Of a stretch of DNA of 64,000 nucleotides, positions 12,301-25,640 are shown in pieces. The DNA is from Cinnamomum chago (taxonomy: Eukaryota > Streptophyta > Magnoliopsida > Laurales > Lauraceae): the NCBI GenBank assembly GCA_038049695.1, contig CP142453.1, positions 126,889,001 to 126,953,000 of the forward strand, read 5' to 3'. The notes under the pieces are model-generated. The model was given only the letters and a program-made list of their open reading frames with translations, did no database searches and had not been told where the DNA came from. A program made the translations under genes and the position numbers. Every line of letters begins with the position of its first letter. Within the stretch, counting starts at the first letter, position 1.

Positions 12301-15300
12301 AAAATAAAATACATTGGTGTGGCATTTCTAAAAAGTTTACTCTATAAATAGTTATTCCCTTGACCATTTAATAAATGTTGTGATTTATGACTGAAGAACA
12401 TGTAGAGAAAAACAAACACACACTACGAGATCACAAAATTTATGTGGTTCAACTTTTGCTCTACATCTACAGAAAAATAAAGAAGAGTTTTTCACTAAGC
12501 AAAAAAATAGAATTACAAGACTAGAGCATTAGCCACGGTTAATAATATCAAACTCCAAAACCCCGGTACACCCAAAATAAACCTACTTCTAATCCGATCG
12601 AGGGCAGTGCAGACGTCCAGTCAAATAAAACTATTAATCTTTGCGCTCAATACCGCCGTTTTTTTTTTTTTTTTAGCTATTGGAGGATTTCCGACTCTTT
12701 AGGTTGTGGACCAATCCCTCCTGATTTTGAGGGAATGCGAGTAAACTCCCATATAGCTCCAATATAGTAGTGCAGTTTTAAATTTATAACCTTCGGGTGC
12801 AAACTGTGATTTTTAAACTAACAGAATTACCTTTTGGAGTTATACCTCCGACTTATATTGAGCCATATAAGTCAACAAAAAGAATGAGATAATAGATACC
12901 ATGTGAGATTGTAATAATCACCTTTTTTTCCAAATGGTGAATCTTATTTATGTTTTTTTGCCGAATAGTGAATCTTCCAGTGGGACCGATCTTTATTGGG
13001 GTGAATAGAATTTGACCCGCTTCAAGTTTTCTCAAGTCAAAGTCCAACTCAAAAAATTCCACTAGTTGATCATGCCTTCAATGCCCCCCGCCCCAACCCC
13101 CAAACCTCAAAGATCCCAGCATAGAAAACATGAGACGTGGTCATAGTCAATATTTGGATTAATGCCTAGCTGTTGGTAGTTAGAAACGTACCGAAGACCT
13201 GTCGAGAAATTTGGGAGCTACATTGCTTGTAATAACCAGATAATCTTTGCAAATTATATAAAAAAAAAAAAAAAAAAAAACTTAGGTCATTTTTTGTATT
13301 TACTTTTTTTAAGGTTCAAAATTAAAAATCTAATTTTAGGCTTTACTTTATATTAAGTCTATTACGAAAATTATAAATTAAAGTTTTTAATTCATGAGGT
13401 AATTTAGGGCCCACCTTCAAAAATCGTGATATTGGGGCTTGCATGCTCACATTTCAATGTTAAATCTACCATTTTGAATTATTTTGAAAGTTTTATGAGA
13501 TTATTTTCCTTCAAAATGCTTAAGAGTTTTGCGCGTTGTCCACCTCCATTAGATCCGACTAAAATGCTCCTCGGAAAAAAAAAAAAAAAAAAAAAACACA
13601 CACACTATTAACTTATGTTCTTTAGAACCGAAAGTTCTAATTTATAAACAAGCACTAAAAACTAAGAAATATACAATTAAAAGTTTACCAAATACTCTAA
13701 TATGTAAATAAATTTAAAATCATAAAAAAAAAATAAGAGCTTATTTTAAGAGTTACCAAACACCCCTTTATTTAGGTAAGTGAATGAGTAAATTTGAGGT
13801 AGATCATAGATGTTACATGATGGAAGGCAAATTATGTTAAAGTAAAATAAAGGTTTACTAAAATTCTTATTTTTATATTAGGAGATAAAGTATAGGTGTA
13901 AGTGAGGGCATGACGATTAGAAATAACTCTTTGACAGGCAAAAAAAATAAATATCAAAGACTTTTCTTACCCTATAGGTTTATCAAAGCACAAACGTGCC
14001 CTAATAATTATCATGAGTATAGATGAGATTCTTGAATTATAGTACTCATGCTGCCAAATTTTTTATGGTAGAAGATGTGGGTCCCATGGTGATTTTGATT
14101 GCTCCTTTGGGAAGCACATTGTTGGTGGTGGAATTTCTTGAGTTGGCGAGGTCGATCTTGGAACATCGTTCACAGGGGCGTTTGCTACACTGTAGAGATG
14201 TCAAAGATAATGAGAATGTAAAGCGGCAGAACCGTAGATGAGGTTTCGTCAAGGTGATCAAGATCGTTCGTTCAATGGTGGTAACTACAGAGAGATGGTC
14301 AAAAATAGTAGGGGGAGACCAGGACAAATTTACCCTTTATTGCCGAATTGAATAATGAATATGGTTAGGATAATAGCGAGCCTTGGTTCGAGCAGATCAA
14401 AACGGCGTTTATTTATTCCCGTACGCCGTTTCTCGTTCATTGCTATTTTAGGCAAATTTTTTTGTTCCTATATTGGCAAACGTCTAGCATGAGTGGCCCA
14501 CCTGAAGCCATGATGGGGGCATAGCATTTTGATTTGAAGAGTATTAGTCAACCGGAACGCGACGGAATCTCAAAATGGGATTCACGGGTTAAAAATTCGA
14601 ACAGCTCAAAATAAATGTACATACCACTAAGTGGATGAAATATGCCGTTGTTTTACTAGAATAGAGTAAATTACCATGTGAATGACACATTCTTATACAT
14701 TATTAATTTTGCTCACTAGTCGTGTTTTTTCTATGAAGCTAGCAATAATTGGCCATGCTTAGCCCGTGCTAAATAATAAAAATGTATTTAATTTTATTGA
14801 TTTCTTTAAGATATTATCGATAAAGAATAAAGCAAAATATATACACTATTTAATAAAAAGGGTAAATCAATTTATTTATAAAATTTAGATTAGAATCTTA
14901 TTGTCATCGTACTTTGAAATTTTTGTAAAAGAACTATATATAAGGGAAGAATGATGATGATAATTTTAAAATAAATAAATATATTTATTTGAAGAGTTTT
15001 TTTACTAATTTTAAAGTAGGATCTCTAAATTTGAAGATACTTCAATAGTTTGAAAGACATGATTTTCAAAACTTTGAGGACCGTTAACTTACAAGAAAAA
15101 TAGGACTCGCCCTGATGAATCTAAATCGCTCAAAATAATAATTTACTCTTTATCTTAGCAAGATATGGTTTACAAAGTTAAGTTTTCCCACCAGCCATCA
15201 GATGCCATCGGATATGAGTAGGTGTGAATCACATCAATACGCTTGTGAAAAACAAAGATACTTATAGGCTGCGTTGAAAATCACATAAGTAACCCAAAGG

Positions 15301-15480
15301 ATTAAATTCAACGTAAGTTGATTGAATTAAACAGCTCGTAAAAGGTTACATTCAGTCTCGTCCCTCCATAGCATTCGATGGGTGAAGGTAAAATCAACAA
15401 CATTATAGGGCATCACAAAATTTAAACACAATTGTAGATTTCTCACAAGATCAGATCCTCTACAACTTTAGCCACAAGAC
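12301..15480. other. Intergenic, no gene seen
   Basis: AT-rich spacer upstream of LUH. It has poly-A/poly-T runs (12660-12674, 13261-13280, 13575-13595). Short open frames near 14.0-14.3 kb overlap on both strands and show no motif or codon pattern I recognise. Around 14743-14775 the minus strand ends in a CTAG preceded by a GCTAAGCATGG stretch. That resembles the Helitron-like 3' ends farther right, but it is too short to call. Confidence 0.6.
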
Positions 15481-15483
15481 TTA

Positions 15484-15817
15484 GCCCATGTTTGGCATCT
15501 CTATTTCATATCTTTATTTATCTAAATGTCTAAATCGAACAGAGGTTTGAACAATTAGAACGTTTGACACAAGATTTTAGACTCTGTCCGCTTTAGACAT
15601 TTAGAGGCAAATCCTCTAAAATCCAAATGCTCCAAAAGTGGACAGATGAGAAATAGAGCTTTTGGGTCTTAAAATATAGAGGCAAGGTATTTAAAGTAGT
15701 TTCATGCATTACCAAATGCGTTTTTTTTATCCTAGCCTATTTTTTTATGGCTCTTTTTTTAATGGCTCTATTTTAGATGGATCTATAAATAAAAGAGTAG
15801 AGATGCCAAACAAGCCC
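15484..15817. mobile_element. Tourist-like MITE (PIF/Harbinger type), 334 bp
   Basis: The terminal inverted repeats are GCCCATGTTTGGCATCTCTA at the left and GGGCTTGTTTGGCATCTCTA read inward from the right. They are flanked by a TTA target duplication at 15481-15483 and 15818-15820. There is no coding capacity. The terminus, the TTA duplication and the length are all as in Tourist MITEs. Confidence 0.85.
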
Positions 15818-15820
15818 TTA

Positions 15821-16050
15821 CTAAACTCATGTGAAAACGGATTAATAACAAATTTAAAAAAAAGATAAGAAGGAAGAGAAATGGATTAAGGCTAATTACT
15901 AAATTGGGTCGGCACTCTCCCCCGAAAGTGACCAGACACCTTAAAATAATGTGCGTTTTTTTATTTTTTTTGTGCAAATTTTTTGTATTTTTGAAATGAG
16001 AACTCATGATTGCTGATGTGGCACAACTCACATCCCTCCTCCCTGTTTGC

Positions 16051-16081
<31 letters not shown>

Positions 16082-18355
16082 ATGGTCATCTTACAGTGGG
16101 ATAAGTCCTATTTAAGTAAGATTTTATGCCATACATAGGGGATCATTCATTCTAAGCCGTTTGGATTTTCTATAGATGGGTTGGGATCAAAATTCTCCGA
16201 GTTGTATGCAGTAACATGGGACAATTGACAGAACTGAGAGAAACTATTTTGAGTGCTCAAAGTTTAATCCTTAGACATGGGATAAAGCTAGATGAGTGTC
16301 AAATTCTGCATGATCAGTAAAGGAAACTGAGAGGAAAAAATTCTTCTTTGAATGAACGGCTTATGATGATTTGGCCCTCAGATCGATCATTGATTAAGGA
16401 GACCAGATGGACCCCACAGGCTAAGCTGGTATCGAACAAGTAATTCAAATTTACAATATCTTTGAGGTTTCCGTTTTGCAGCTATTGGATGAGTCAAATT
16501 TGGACATTCATGGGACGTAGTGTAAGTCATGACTTAGGCTCAGGTCCAGTCTATGAGCCCTAAAAAGCCCAAGTCAGGTTGGGTTGTGCTGGGCTGGCCC
16601 TGCCCAATGATCATAAAAAAGGAAAACCAATTGGCTAGTCCTATTTATTTTGAGCGAGACCATTTGAGGCCTATTAAACTGAAAACTATATTTAGATCGA
16701 GGCCTATCAACTTACCCTGTAATCAGATCCAGGCCCATCACAACGCACATTTTATCCAGCTCCTTGCCGGCCCATTATGAAATGGAGTGCTTGAGCCAGG
16801 CTTGTGTCTCACAACAGACATCATTTAAACTTTTATTTAGTTTGAAGGCAAGTCGGGCCTGAACCGTGGCCTATTGCCAACACAGTCATCTTCAATGGTA
16901 GTACCATCAAGATGCCCTGTAAACAGGTTCATGGTTTAACACAGATCCTTGCAAACCCCCCAGAACACTGATTTGTTTCCATCCCTTCGTTTTTGTTAAA
17001 AGACAAGGTTTTTAAATGTTCCATAAACTGCAAAAAACTGTAGCCTTATTTATGGTGCTTGCAGAACGTTTTCGATGTACATAAAATAACAATTTAGATT
17101 ACAAATTGGTGAAATAGGAGTTCTGCGTACAGATGATCTTTAGCCGGCATATGAGATTTGCTCAAGCAGTATTTTTTGGTATTTTGGTTTTTAAAATGAA
17201 GAAATAATTAAATACTTTTCCCCAAATATCTCATCTCAGTTGGTCAAATTCGAACCAATTCTATCTTCATTTGTTCTTTTTCGATGAATGCCCCAAAGAA
17301 CCGCTTGAAATAATGAATATTATTTTGATTTCGAGAGGAAAGAACTCCCCTCACTACCCACGACCCAGTAATAATTGAAGGGATATTTCTGATAAATATT
17401 AATGATGAAATCCGAAATAGGTGACAAAACGAGACCATGCATGCCCAAACGTGGGCTAACAAGTTATCACTGTGGCTGTTAGGAAGCCCCAATGGTTCAA
17501 CCTCCCTCACAAGTATCACAATTCTCTCTTCCTAATTGAAAAATCCTCTGGGTGCTCATTTCTTGCTGCCACCCAAATATCCGCATACCTGGATCACTGT
17601 TCAAAAATTGAATGATCATTCTGATGAATAAGAAACGAATAAAAAACTACTACTTAATAAATCAGAACCTGACAGACAATAATGGACTTTTTAGTCCATT
17701 GATACATGACAAGCTGATGGATCTACTGGTCAGAGGAGTGAGTTATGGCGACTTGCTAAAAAGCTACTACTGCTTGCAGCTAATTGCCTTTTATTTTGAC
17801 CTTTTATTGACCCAAATCTTATGGGTAAGAACGTCCATAAGAATCAATAATTTGATGCAAGGCTAACCAATTCAGTGTCCCCTTTATTCCTTCGTGGGAT
17901 CAGTGGGCACATAAGCATAGTCACATGCCACCAAGCTGAACCTAATGGCAGTTACTCCAGAACAGTCCATACAGAACAGTAGTAATAATTTCAATTCTGT
18001 GAATTGCATGTAATCCCATATCAGACTGGCCGAACGACCCCTATAGAGGTCACAGATAGGGAGTCCTCTAGGCTCTCTTCCAACTAAAATAGTATAACCC
18101 ACCAATTTTAGCCAACACATCCCCAACTAACATCATAAGAATTTTATGCTTCCAGAACACAAAAGGCTTGAATTGCTTGTCTTTCGATTCATAACTTTAA
18201 TTAGTTAGAAGGCCGTGCCAAACTAGTCTTAAAAGAGCACGGACAAAATTAAAAAGAAAAGAAAAACCCATACATGGAATGACATTTGAAAAACATTCGA
18301 TGACCACAATTGATCTAGAATAAAGATTTCCTAAATACCTCTGCTAACATTATTA
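15821..18355. other. Intergenic, downstream of the DeSI-like gene
   Basis: No gene recognised. It contains a (TA)n microsatellite at 16055-16081. A pocket rich in GGGCC/GGCCC words at about 16510-16870 resembles eroded non-autonomous hAT interiors, but no paired ends could be found. GGAATAAAGG on the minus strand at about 17880-17889 could be the poly(A) signal of the DeSI-like gene, about 470 bp after its stop codon. Confidence 0.5.
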
Positions 18356-21300
18356 TTAGCCCTGCGACACAGCAGAATTCAGCTGGCCATGTCTCTCCAT
18401 CACTCTCCTTGTAGCAAGAGCTGCAGCCTCACTTGCCCGCAATGTTCCAGTCGCCATGATTGTAGCAAATTCCTTGCTGATCTCTTCTTGAACCTTGCTC
18501 CGAGCTTCTCCAAGAGGGTCATTCACCTTTTTCTCGGGTATTTTTTCAGGTGTGTTTCCAGTGTCAGTTGGGTGGATATCAGATATGGTGGTGTTCTCCA
18601 CAGCATCACTAGTAGGTGTATCCTTCTCAGATGCATCATTTACTTGTTGGGGGGACCTGGCCACAGCAGCAGGACTGAACTGAGGAGCTTGAGGAACAGC
18701 ATTTACTCTCATTGTCGTTTCGAGTTGCTTGATCATCGGTACTGCACCATCACAGTTACACATTAACAAAAATCAGAACGTGAATGATGCAGCTCTAATA
18801 TAATCCAGGGGAAAAAAAGAAGCAAACAACAAGAACATGTTTTCTTTAGGCGGGGATACAACTCAGAACATCATAGACTGAAAGTAATGCAAAAATATAG
18901 AAGAAACTCTAAGGGCACAAAAAACCACAATCTCATACTTAATGGAAAGATTATAGTGAGCAGAGGATGAAAGACTCACAAATAATAGGGCCCATTGGGC
19001 TGCTCATGACTTCATTAGGGAGCTGCAGGATGTAATCTGGAATGGTGGCCCCTACCAGGAACTGAGCAACCTCATTGGTGAAGTTGTTGCAATTATGGTG
19101 GAGTAGGTTGTATGTTTCGGCAGTATAACGAGGGCTAATCTCCTGCAAGTACTCCTCAAATAGCTGCTGTGGCACATGAGTAACCCCCAAGTCCACTGTC
19201 TTCACCGGGGTTCCATATTGTGTTGTTCCAGCCGGTGTTTGTTGGATGCCTCCTCCGAAGAAGTATTCATTTCCATAAACTATTAATCCCGTGTGCCTGT
19301 GTAATTTTGACGTTAAAAGACAAACCACAAATCGAAACTTGAAAAAACCAACATTCTACAACTGTTATTTTACAACTTTCAAGTAATAGAATCACTAGGA
19401 GTTTTTTTTTTTTTTAATAATGATGATGATGTATTGTATTGCTCAAAAAAAACTATACAATTTAAGAGATATATAATGAATCAAAAAAATCCAACAACAA
19501 AGGGAAAGAGCAAACAAAACAAAAGGAGAAAAAAGGAAATGCCCCAAAATGACGAGCACACATCAATACTTCAGAGATGGACACATCAATGGAAAAGAAT
19601 GTTAACAACACAGTTTAGAAATTTATGATCCATAGTTAAGTCCATCCTATTGTAATCTAAGCATCTAACTATTTGTCCATACATGAAGTGTGATGTTGGT
19701 TTTTTCTCGTTTGATATGTCCTGCACCTTCCTAGATATGTGGTCCATATGGTTAATAATGACATGAGACCCACTACGTTCAGAGAAAATGTTGACATACG
19801 TGCAACAATATGATGACAAACAATGAACACTAAAATGAACAGAAGGCATAACAAACTGCGCAAGGATGAATGATTCATATAATACATAGTTACATACCAC
19901 TTTTGATAGAGTTCCAACTCTGCCCATAAAGTACCCTGTATATGTCTGTTAACCCCCTAAAAAAAAAGTAAAGTAAAATCATCTATGCTTGAGCATGAGG
20001 ACAGATCATTGTACTTTCTTGCATCATTGAACTCCCATGAGCACCGGACCATTCTACAACTTTAAATGAGACATTTAAAACTGTGCAAATTATTGGACTT
20101 TAGAACAATACAGTGGAACTTTAGGAGAGAGTAAAATGCATACGACAAGAATCAAATGTTCTTTTAGAACATTGGTTTACAGCCTGTAAAACCACCACAG
20201 GAGACTTTTTTTCTATTAAGTTTCTATTAGGCCTAGAAACTAGAGAAAGGAGAAAAATTCACATGACTTCATTGATTAAAGAAGGCCTATAATATGGTGC
20301 CAACAGAAATACTAGTGATTATATCAAAATTATAATAGACATGTCTGTTAAGGTGTTCAGGCAAAATGGGAACTGATGTAGGTGAAACAGGGCTAATATA
20401 GCCAAAGAAGAAGCATGCCAAGACTTGGACCCAAGCACTATTGATATCAATTCTTGTACCATTAACCTTCTGGTGTTACTGGTTATCAAAGATGGTATCG
20501 GAGCAACTGGTTATCAAGATGGCATCTAAGCCAGAGGTTGGGAGTTTAAAACCCATAAGAGGCATGTTACCTCCATCTATCTGCCTAATAAATTCTTGTA
20601 CCGTTCACTAACATGTTAATCTTTTTGTGTTAATGGTTATTAAGAAGCACCACATCCAACTTCATATTTGCTATTTTTATTTATCTTAAATCTTATTAGA
20701 TTGTCATTTTTATTTTTTTGATATATGGTCATATATATCTTTTACCTCAGAATTAGGGTAGTTGAAGTAAATAAAGCATTCAAGCAAATGAAGACAAAAA
20801 TGCCCCTGGCCATGATCGCATTCCAATAGAGGCTTGGAAATGCTTATGAGAAATTGGAGAGATTTAGCGAACTACGCTCTTCAGTAAGATATTAAGGACA
20901 AAAAAAATGTTAGATGAATGGAGAGGGTAGTACTAGGGATGGCAGTGGACCGGGGAAAAACGGGTATTCGTCCAAACCCGCCCCGTTTGGACCGGGGATG
21001 GACTATACGTATTGGAGGGTGGACGTATACGGGGATACCCGTATAAACCCGTGCGGGGATGGAGGTGGGGATGGACTTACCCTTACCCCCGCCCCGCCCC
21101 GCCCCGTCCCCATTACCCGCTAAATAAATAAATAAATATATATGTAGTGTACCTATGGTGTTATGACATTTAGTGATTTAGGTGCTGTTGTTTTTCATAG
21201 GAATGTATGTATCAGGTGTTCGTGGCAGCAATGATTGGTTTGATTTCGCTGTTATGTATATGATTTTATAGGAGTAGTTCTCTATTGATGTTCGTGTACT

Positions 21301-23380
21301 GAAAGTGTCATAATTTTTCTCATACCCTTGATTCAGGTGTGATCTCCTGTTGCAAGGAAGTTGGGGGAAGGCTAGAAAAAAAAAGGCTTAGGCTTAGGTG
21401 GGTACGGGGGAAGCGGGGACGGGGACGGGGATTATAAATTTACCCGCGGACGGGGATGGGGATGAAAATTATACCCGTTAGCGGGGGTGGACCGGGGATG
21501 GACGAAGATTTTTTAAGCGGGTACGGGGATGGAGACCATGCCCCCCGCCCCCGCCCCGGTCCATTGACATCCCTAGGTAGTACCTATACAAAAAGAACAA
21601 AGGATATATACAAAGTTGCACTAACTACTGTGGGGGTAAACTTATGAGTCACAATATGTAACTATTTAAGAGAGTAATGGAGCAAATATTTAGACAAAAG
21701 ATATGTGAAAGTTAATTTAGGTTCATGCCAAGGGGATCTCCCATAGAAGCTATCTTCTCGCTTCGGCAATTGATGGAACAATATTGGGAGAGCGGAGCTG
21801 GAAAAAAAAATCTTCATATACTCTTCATTGATTTGTAGAAAGACTACGACAAGGTACCCAAAATTTTAATTTGGCAAGTTGTAGATAAAAGGCATGTCCA
21901 AAGAAGTTATATTAAAATCATCAAGGCAAGTATGAAGGAGCAGCAACAAGTGTAAGAACTACCTATGAAGTGACAATTGCCTTCCCAATGACCATGGGTT
22001 TTCATCATGAGTTAGCTTTAAGTCGTGCATGCGAAATTCGAGGGAGGGTATGGAGCTTTAGAATGAATGGGCTTTAAAACAATTCATACTAAGACAAAAT
22101 AAAGGGATTGCAACTTCAAAGGGGATGTATTAAAGATGAGACTTCTTTTTGTTGAGCACTGTGATCCACACATATCAACAAGATTAAAGAAAAATTTTAC
22201 AGAACAAGGATTAGACCACCTATGACCTATGGAGCGGAAAGCTAACCAATCAAAGTGTCACAAACATGTGAATGTTGAGATGAATGAGAGATAAAACTAG
22301 AAAAACTAGAATAAAAAATGAGCACTTTTCGGAGCATTTAGAGGTAGCATGAATAGGTGATAAATAAAGAAAAAAACTCGTTTGAGATGGTTTGGACATG
22401 TCCAATGCAACCCAATAATGACGCCATTAAGGAAAAAAAAATCTATGCAGGCTGCTGACCCACAAGAGAAGGGGTAGGCTGAAGAAGACATGGATGGAAG
22501 TAGTAAGGACGGATCTGAAGATGTGCAACATATCCAAGGGTTTAACATAGATTAGAATGGAGAAACGAAATTCACGTAGCCAACCCTGACATAGTTAGGA
22601 TAAGGCTTTGATGGTGGTGATGATTATGATGTTTGTGACACATGGGGCAAAAGAAGAAAAAAAAAATAACAAAAGCAAGAGGTTTGTAATTTTAGTCATT
22701 TTATGCACAAGATAAATGAACTTATCGTAATAGTGAAGCATTCAAGTAAAAACAAAACCAACTCAAATAATTTTTAAAGCGGGGAAAGATCCTTCACTAA
22801 GAACACTAAACAAGAAACTCCATCATCTGGATATAATAATACATGTAAAAAGTAACAAACTCTCCCAGATATCTACAATAAACAAGTGTCTTTCAATACA
22901 AATGGAATCTGCAGCTTCCAAGGTGGAACCAGAACATGTGTCTCATACAATCAAAGATCAATCTACCATGTGGTATAACATAATCATGTGTTTATTCCAC
23001 TTACCAGATGCCTTCAATGGCTTTCCCCAAGAATGTCACTGATAGCTGGCGAGCAAGTCCTTGGCTGAGATCATACACATTCAATGTGACCTTGTAACCA
23101 TCCTTCACAAAAGCCACAGTTTAAGAGCAAACATTTATAACCATGGATATAGATTTATTGGCATTTTATATAAACGTCACAAGCCAAAATAGAAATAGAA
23201 ATATATAATCCCTCAGACTATAGGTCATAGAGCTCAATGGTAGCATACATTGATTGATTATTAGATGCCAGCTCTTTATTCTTTCATAAATCTGTTTATT
23301 CTTTCATAAAAGATAATATGCAATTTCATTGGAGAGAGGACAGACAAATAGATTAAAAAAAGAATGCGCACCTCTGCCAT
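18356..23380 (-). CDS. PPPDE/DeSI-type isopeptidase-like protein
   Basis: Putative thiol isopeptidase of the PPPDE (DeSI) family, which in animals removes SUMO; in plants the substrate is mostly unknown. Minus-strand coding exons: 23372-23380 (only ATG GCA GAG), 23005-23102, 18980-19296 and 18356-18741. Together they make 810 nt, or 269 residues plus a TAA stop. The protein starts [20 protein letters not shown]. The expected catalytic pair is present: His37 in [19 protein letters not shown] and Cys105 in [19 protein letters not shown]. The conserved [18 protein letters not shown] ends the domain near residue 127. The C-terminal half (about 130-269) is a Pro/Ser/Thr-rich linker, then a helical segment with [15 protein letters not shown]. 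The 9-nt first coding exon was chosen because it joins in frame to give MAE+DGYKV as in plant homologues. The intron at 19297-23004 holds nested transposons. Confidence 0.93.
20755..22630 (+). mobile_element. RTE-clade LINE, degenerate, split by a hAT element, antisense in the DeSI-like gene
   Basis: Broken frames carry RTE reverse-transcriptase landmarks: [12 protein letters not shown] and KKMLDEW before 20925, VPIYKNKG-like and NYRGVKLMSHTMKL after 21584, then FIDLxKDYDKVP near 21815-21860 with a stop inside it. The YADD region appears deleted. The C-terminus has RLRWFGHVQ-like wording near 22380-22410. The tail is GGATAAGGCTTTGATGGTGG followed by (ATG)n, typical of RTE ends. The 642-bp insertion at 20934-21575 interrupts it. 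The sequence between 19301 and 20750 has no other recognised feature. Confidence 0.8.
20934..21575. mobile_element. Non-autonomous hAT element, 642 bp, GC-rich
   Basis: The ends are TAGGGATGGCAGTGGACCGG and, inward from the right, TAGGGATGTCAATGGACCGG. It is flanked by a perfect 8-bp target duplication, GGTAGTAC, at 20926-20933 and 21576-21583. Subterminal regions are packed with CGGGG/CCCCG words on both sides of an AT-rich middle, as expected for hAT transposase-binding arrays. There is no transposase. The host sequence reads through as RTE LINE once the element is removed, so this insertion is the younger event. Confidence 0.93.
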
Positions 23381-23920
23381 CCTTCCTTAAATGGAGTACC
23401 AGAAACTCACAATTAGGAGCGTCAGAAAGCCTTTAAAGTTGTGTTGACTTTAAAACAAGAGTTCCTATTAAAACACCCAGAGAATAAGCACTAATAATAA
23501 TACAATGATTGAGATAAAACACAAATAACAACAACACTAGAATTTCTTAAAACACCATTCAGGTTTGTGTTAATTAAACAACTTCCCCATATAATACAGC
23601 TTTATATTCTAAAGCAATAGGGAAGTTTATGAGGACTTGGGAGAGTATGACACCTGACATTATTTGGTATAACTGAAGTCTACTCTTCTCATACAACCTT
23701 TCTTCATATGTTGAATATATTCTGATTATCTTATTCTTAAGTATTCTCTAAAAATTGAAGACCAACTTATAATACAACTCACTAGAAAATTCAATTAAAT
23801 ATGTCTCGTTGAAGTTTCCTACTTACCTTCAACAATTTTAAAGCCTTTTCAAAACCACCCCCTTCTCTTTTCCCTTGGCATTTAGCTCAACCACTGTATG
23901 GAGACTTTGGGTTTATATGT

Positions 23921-24262
23921 TCCAAGGATCAAAATAGCGGTTGCAATGGGTGTAGCGGTAAGTGGCCAAAACACTACGCAGCAGGCGATACGTAGCGGTG
24001 TGGCAGTGTGAATTTTTTAAATGTTAAAAAAATCTTGAATTTTGTATAGTAACCAATATTGTGTATTTTAATGATTTGAAACCATATAAAGGTAAAAATA
24101 ACTTCATAAAAGGCTACTGAAGAAAAGAAATAAGAAAATCAATGTTTAAAACTAAAACTACTTGGCCATACTAGGTTTTCAAACCATAGAGCCACTATTT
24201 TCAAAATAGCGTAGCTGCCTCACCGCTATGACCGATTAGCGGCCGCTATGTTGAACCATATA
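23921..24262. mobile_element. Putative TIR element with GCGG-rich ends, about 340 bp
   Basis: The left end reads CAAAATAGCGGTTGCAATGG and the right end, inward, reads CAACATAGCGGCCGCTAATC. Both continue to a second block, TAGCGGTRAGKSRGC. The middle is AT-rich with no coding. Boundaries and target duplication could not be fixed. It lies in the 5' leader intron of the DeSI-like gene. It may be a Mutator- or hAT-related MITE. Confidence 0.5.
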
Positions 24263-25493
24263 TGATAAAGGGTGCTCCTTAGCAAGGAAAAAGATGCATC
24301 CATTGTCCTAAATAGAGGCTTAAGGTTTGTGGAAACAGACTTTATTTTGGATAGGGACAACGTACGGAGGATAAGGTTTGTGGAAACAAACTAGATTTCG
24401 GATAGGGGATCAAAAGATGTGTTTGGGTTGTAGATTGGTATAAGAGCTTTAGTCAAAAATAGTGCGAAGACATTAATGAGTAGACAATATTGTGGTCAGT
24501 TTTTCTCTCATGACCGTTGTTTCATGCTTAACAGAAATCCACAAAAAGGTTGACAATTGACAAAGTTAATCTTCCACCATTCATTCTCTTCTTTTTTCTT
24601 TTTTTTTGGAATGAATTCCATCATTCATTCTTCCCAAAAAGGAATCACTAAGAGATGTTGTCCCTCCAGCCATTTTCTTCAAGCTTTTCCTCTTCAAGCA
24701 TACTACTATTTATTTATTTATTTTTATTTTTTTAAGGTTACTTTCATTAAAAGAAGCAAGCAGTACAAGAGAAGTAGGGGAGTGAAATAGGGTTGGAATG
24801 GGTCAAGTTAAATAGGAGACCTGCCCTGATATGCTCCTATTAAGGGTAGGTTTGGTAGTACTTATCTTTCAGGCTCAGGCAATTATGGATTCACGGACTC
24901 AAACTCAGGACAGGTTCAGAGTGGGTTAGGATTTTGTCTGCCTCACCCTAGTCCAACCATGCCCCATTAATGATTAGTTTAGATATTTACTTATTTAGTA
25001 TTAACTTGACACTTGTAGTGCAGCTGTGTATGGGCATTGAGAAAGGAAAGACTTGGGTTCAAGTGGCTGCAGCTCTTCCTAATTGCTGTGATTTAATGTG
25101 GAACTCAGCAACTAAGGCTTAATTTGAACACTAAAGAAGAAGAGAGAAGATGCAGAGCAGGGTGGAATCAGGATAATGCAGTCCCACTCTTTAAGAACTC
25201 CACACACAAATAGCCAAAAGGGACTGCATTATTAATAAGAAAACTCATTCAAACTATACAGTGGGAAACAGCCTTACATAAACATCATAAACATATACTG
25301 TTTCATCATCATCAAAGCCTTGTCTCGGGTAGATGCCTTTTATCATTAAAAAATAAACCCTAATCCTAATTAGCACTGAAAGTGTCTTTACCGCTTGAAT
25401 TCCTAATGAAGAGTCTCAACTGCAATTTCTAAAGGAAATGGGGAAAAAAGGAAAGAAAATGAGATGCATTACGCAATAATTGCGCCTATGCAA

Positions 25494-25640
25494 AAGTGCA
25501 TAGCCGGGACTACAGTGGGCTATTTGGCCTGCTGTTTGGATGGTTTGGACCCCGCATGTGCAATGCTGTTTGCAAGTGCATAGCCGGGTATACGTGCGCT
25601 ATATGCCTGCTATTTGGATGGTTAGGGCCTGCTGTAGAGG
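25494..25640. repeat. Imperfect tandem repeat, period about 80 bp
   Basis: AAGTGCATAGCCGGG occurs at 25494 and 25574. Each copy is followed by a similar GGGCTAT/GCGCTAT and CTGCTRTTTGGATGGTT stretch. Two degenerate units are present. The surrounding leader intron (23381 to about 26540) also holds the RTE tail tip near 25297-25330 and a duplicated GGTTTGTGGAAACA motif near 24320-24385, and nothing else recognised. Confidence 0.6.

Noticed and set aside
12340-12350. CTATAAATAG as a plus-strand TATA box
   Set aside because: No plus-strand gene follows. It lies upstream of LUH but in the wrong orientation for it.
14023-14327. Overlapping open frames on both strands near 14.0-14.3 kb
   Set aside because: No recognised domain, no supported splice context and low-complexity hydrophobic composition; probably chance.
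20430-20640. GATGGTATCGGAGCAACTGG as an LTR element primer site
   Set aside because: The tRNA-Met match is imperfect (TATCGGAGC) and no LTR pair surrounds it.
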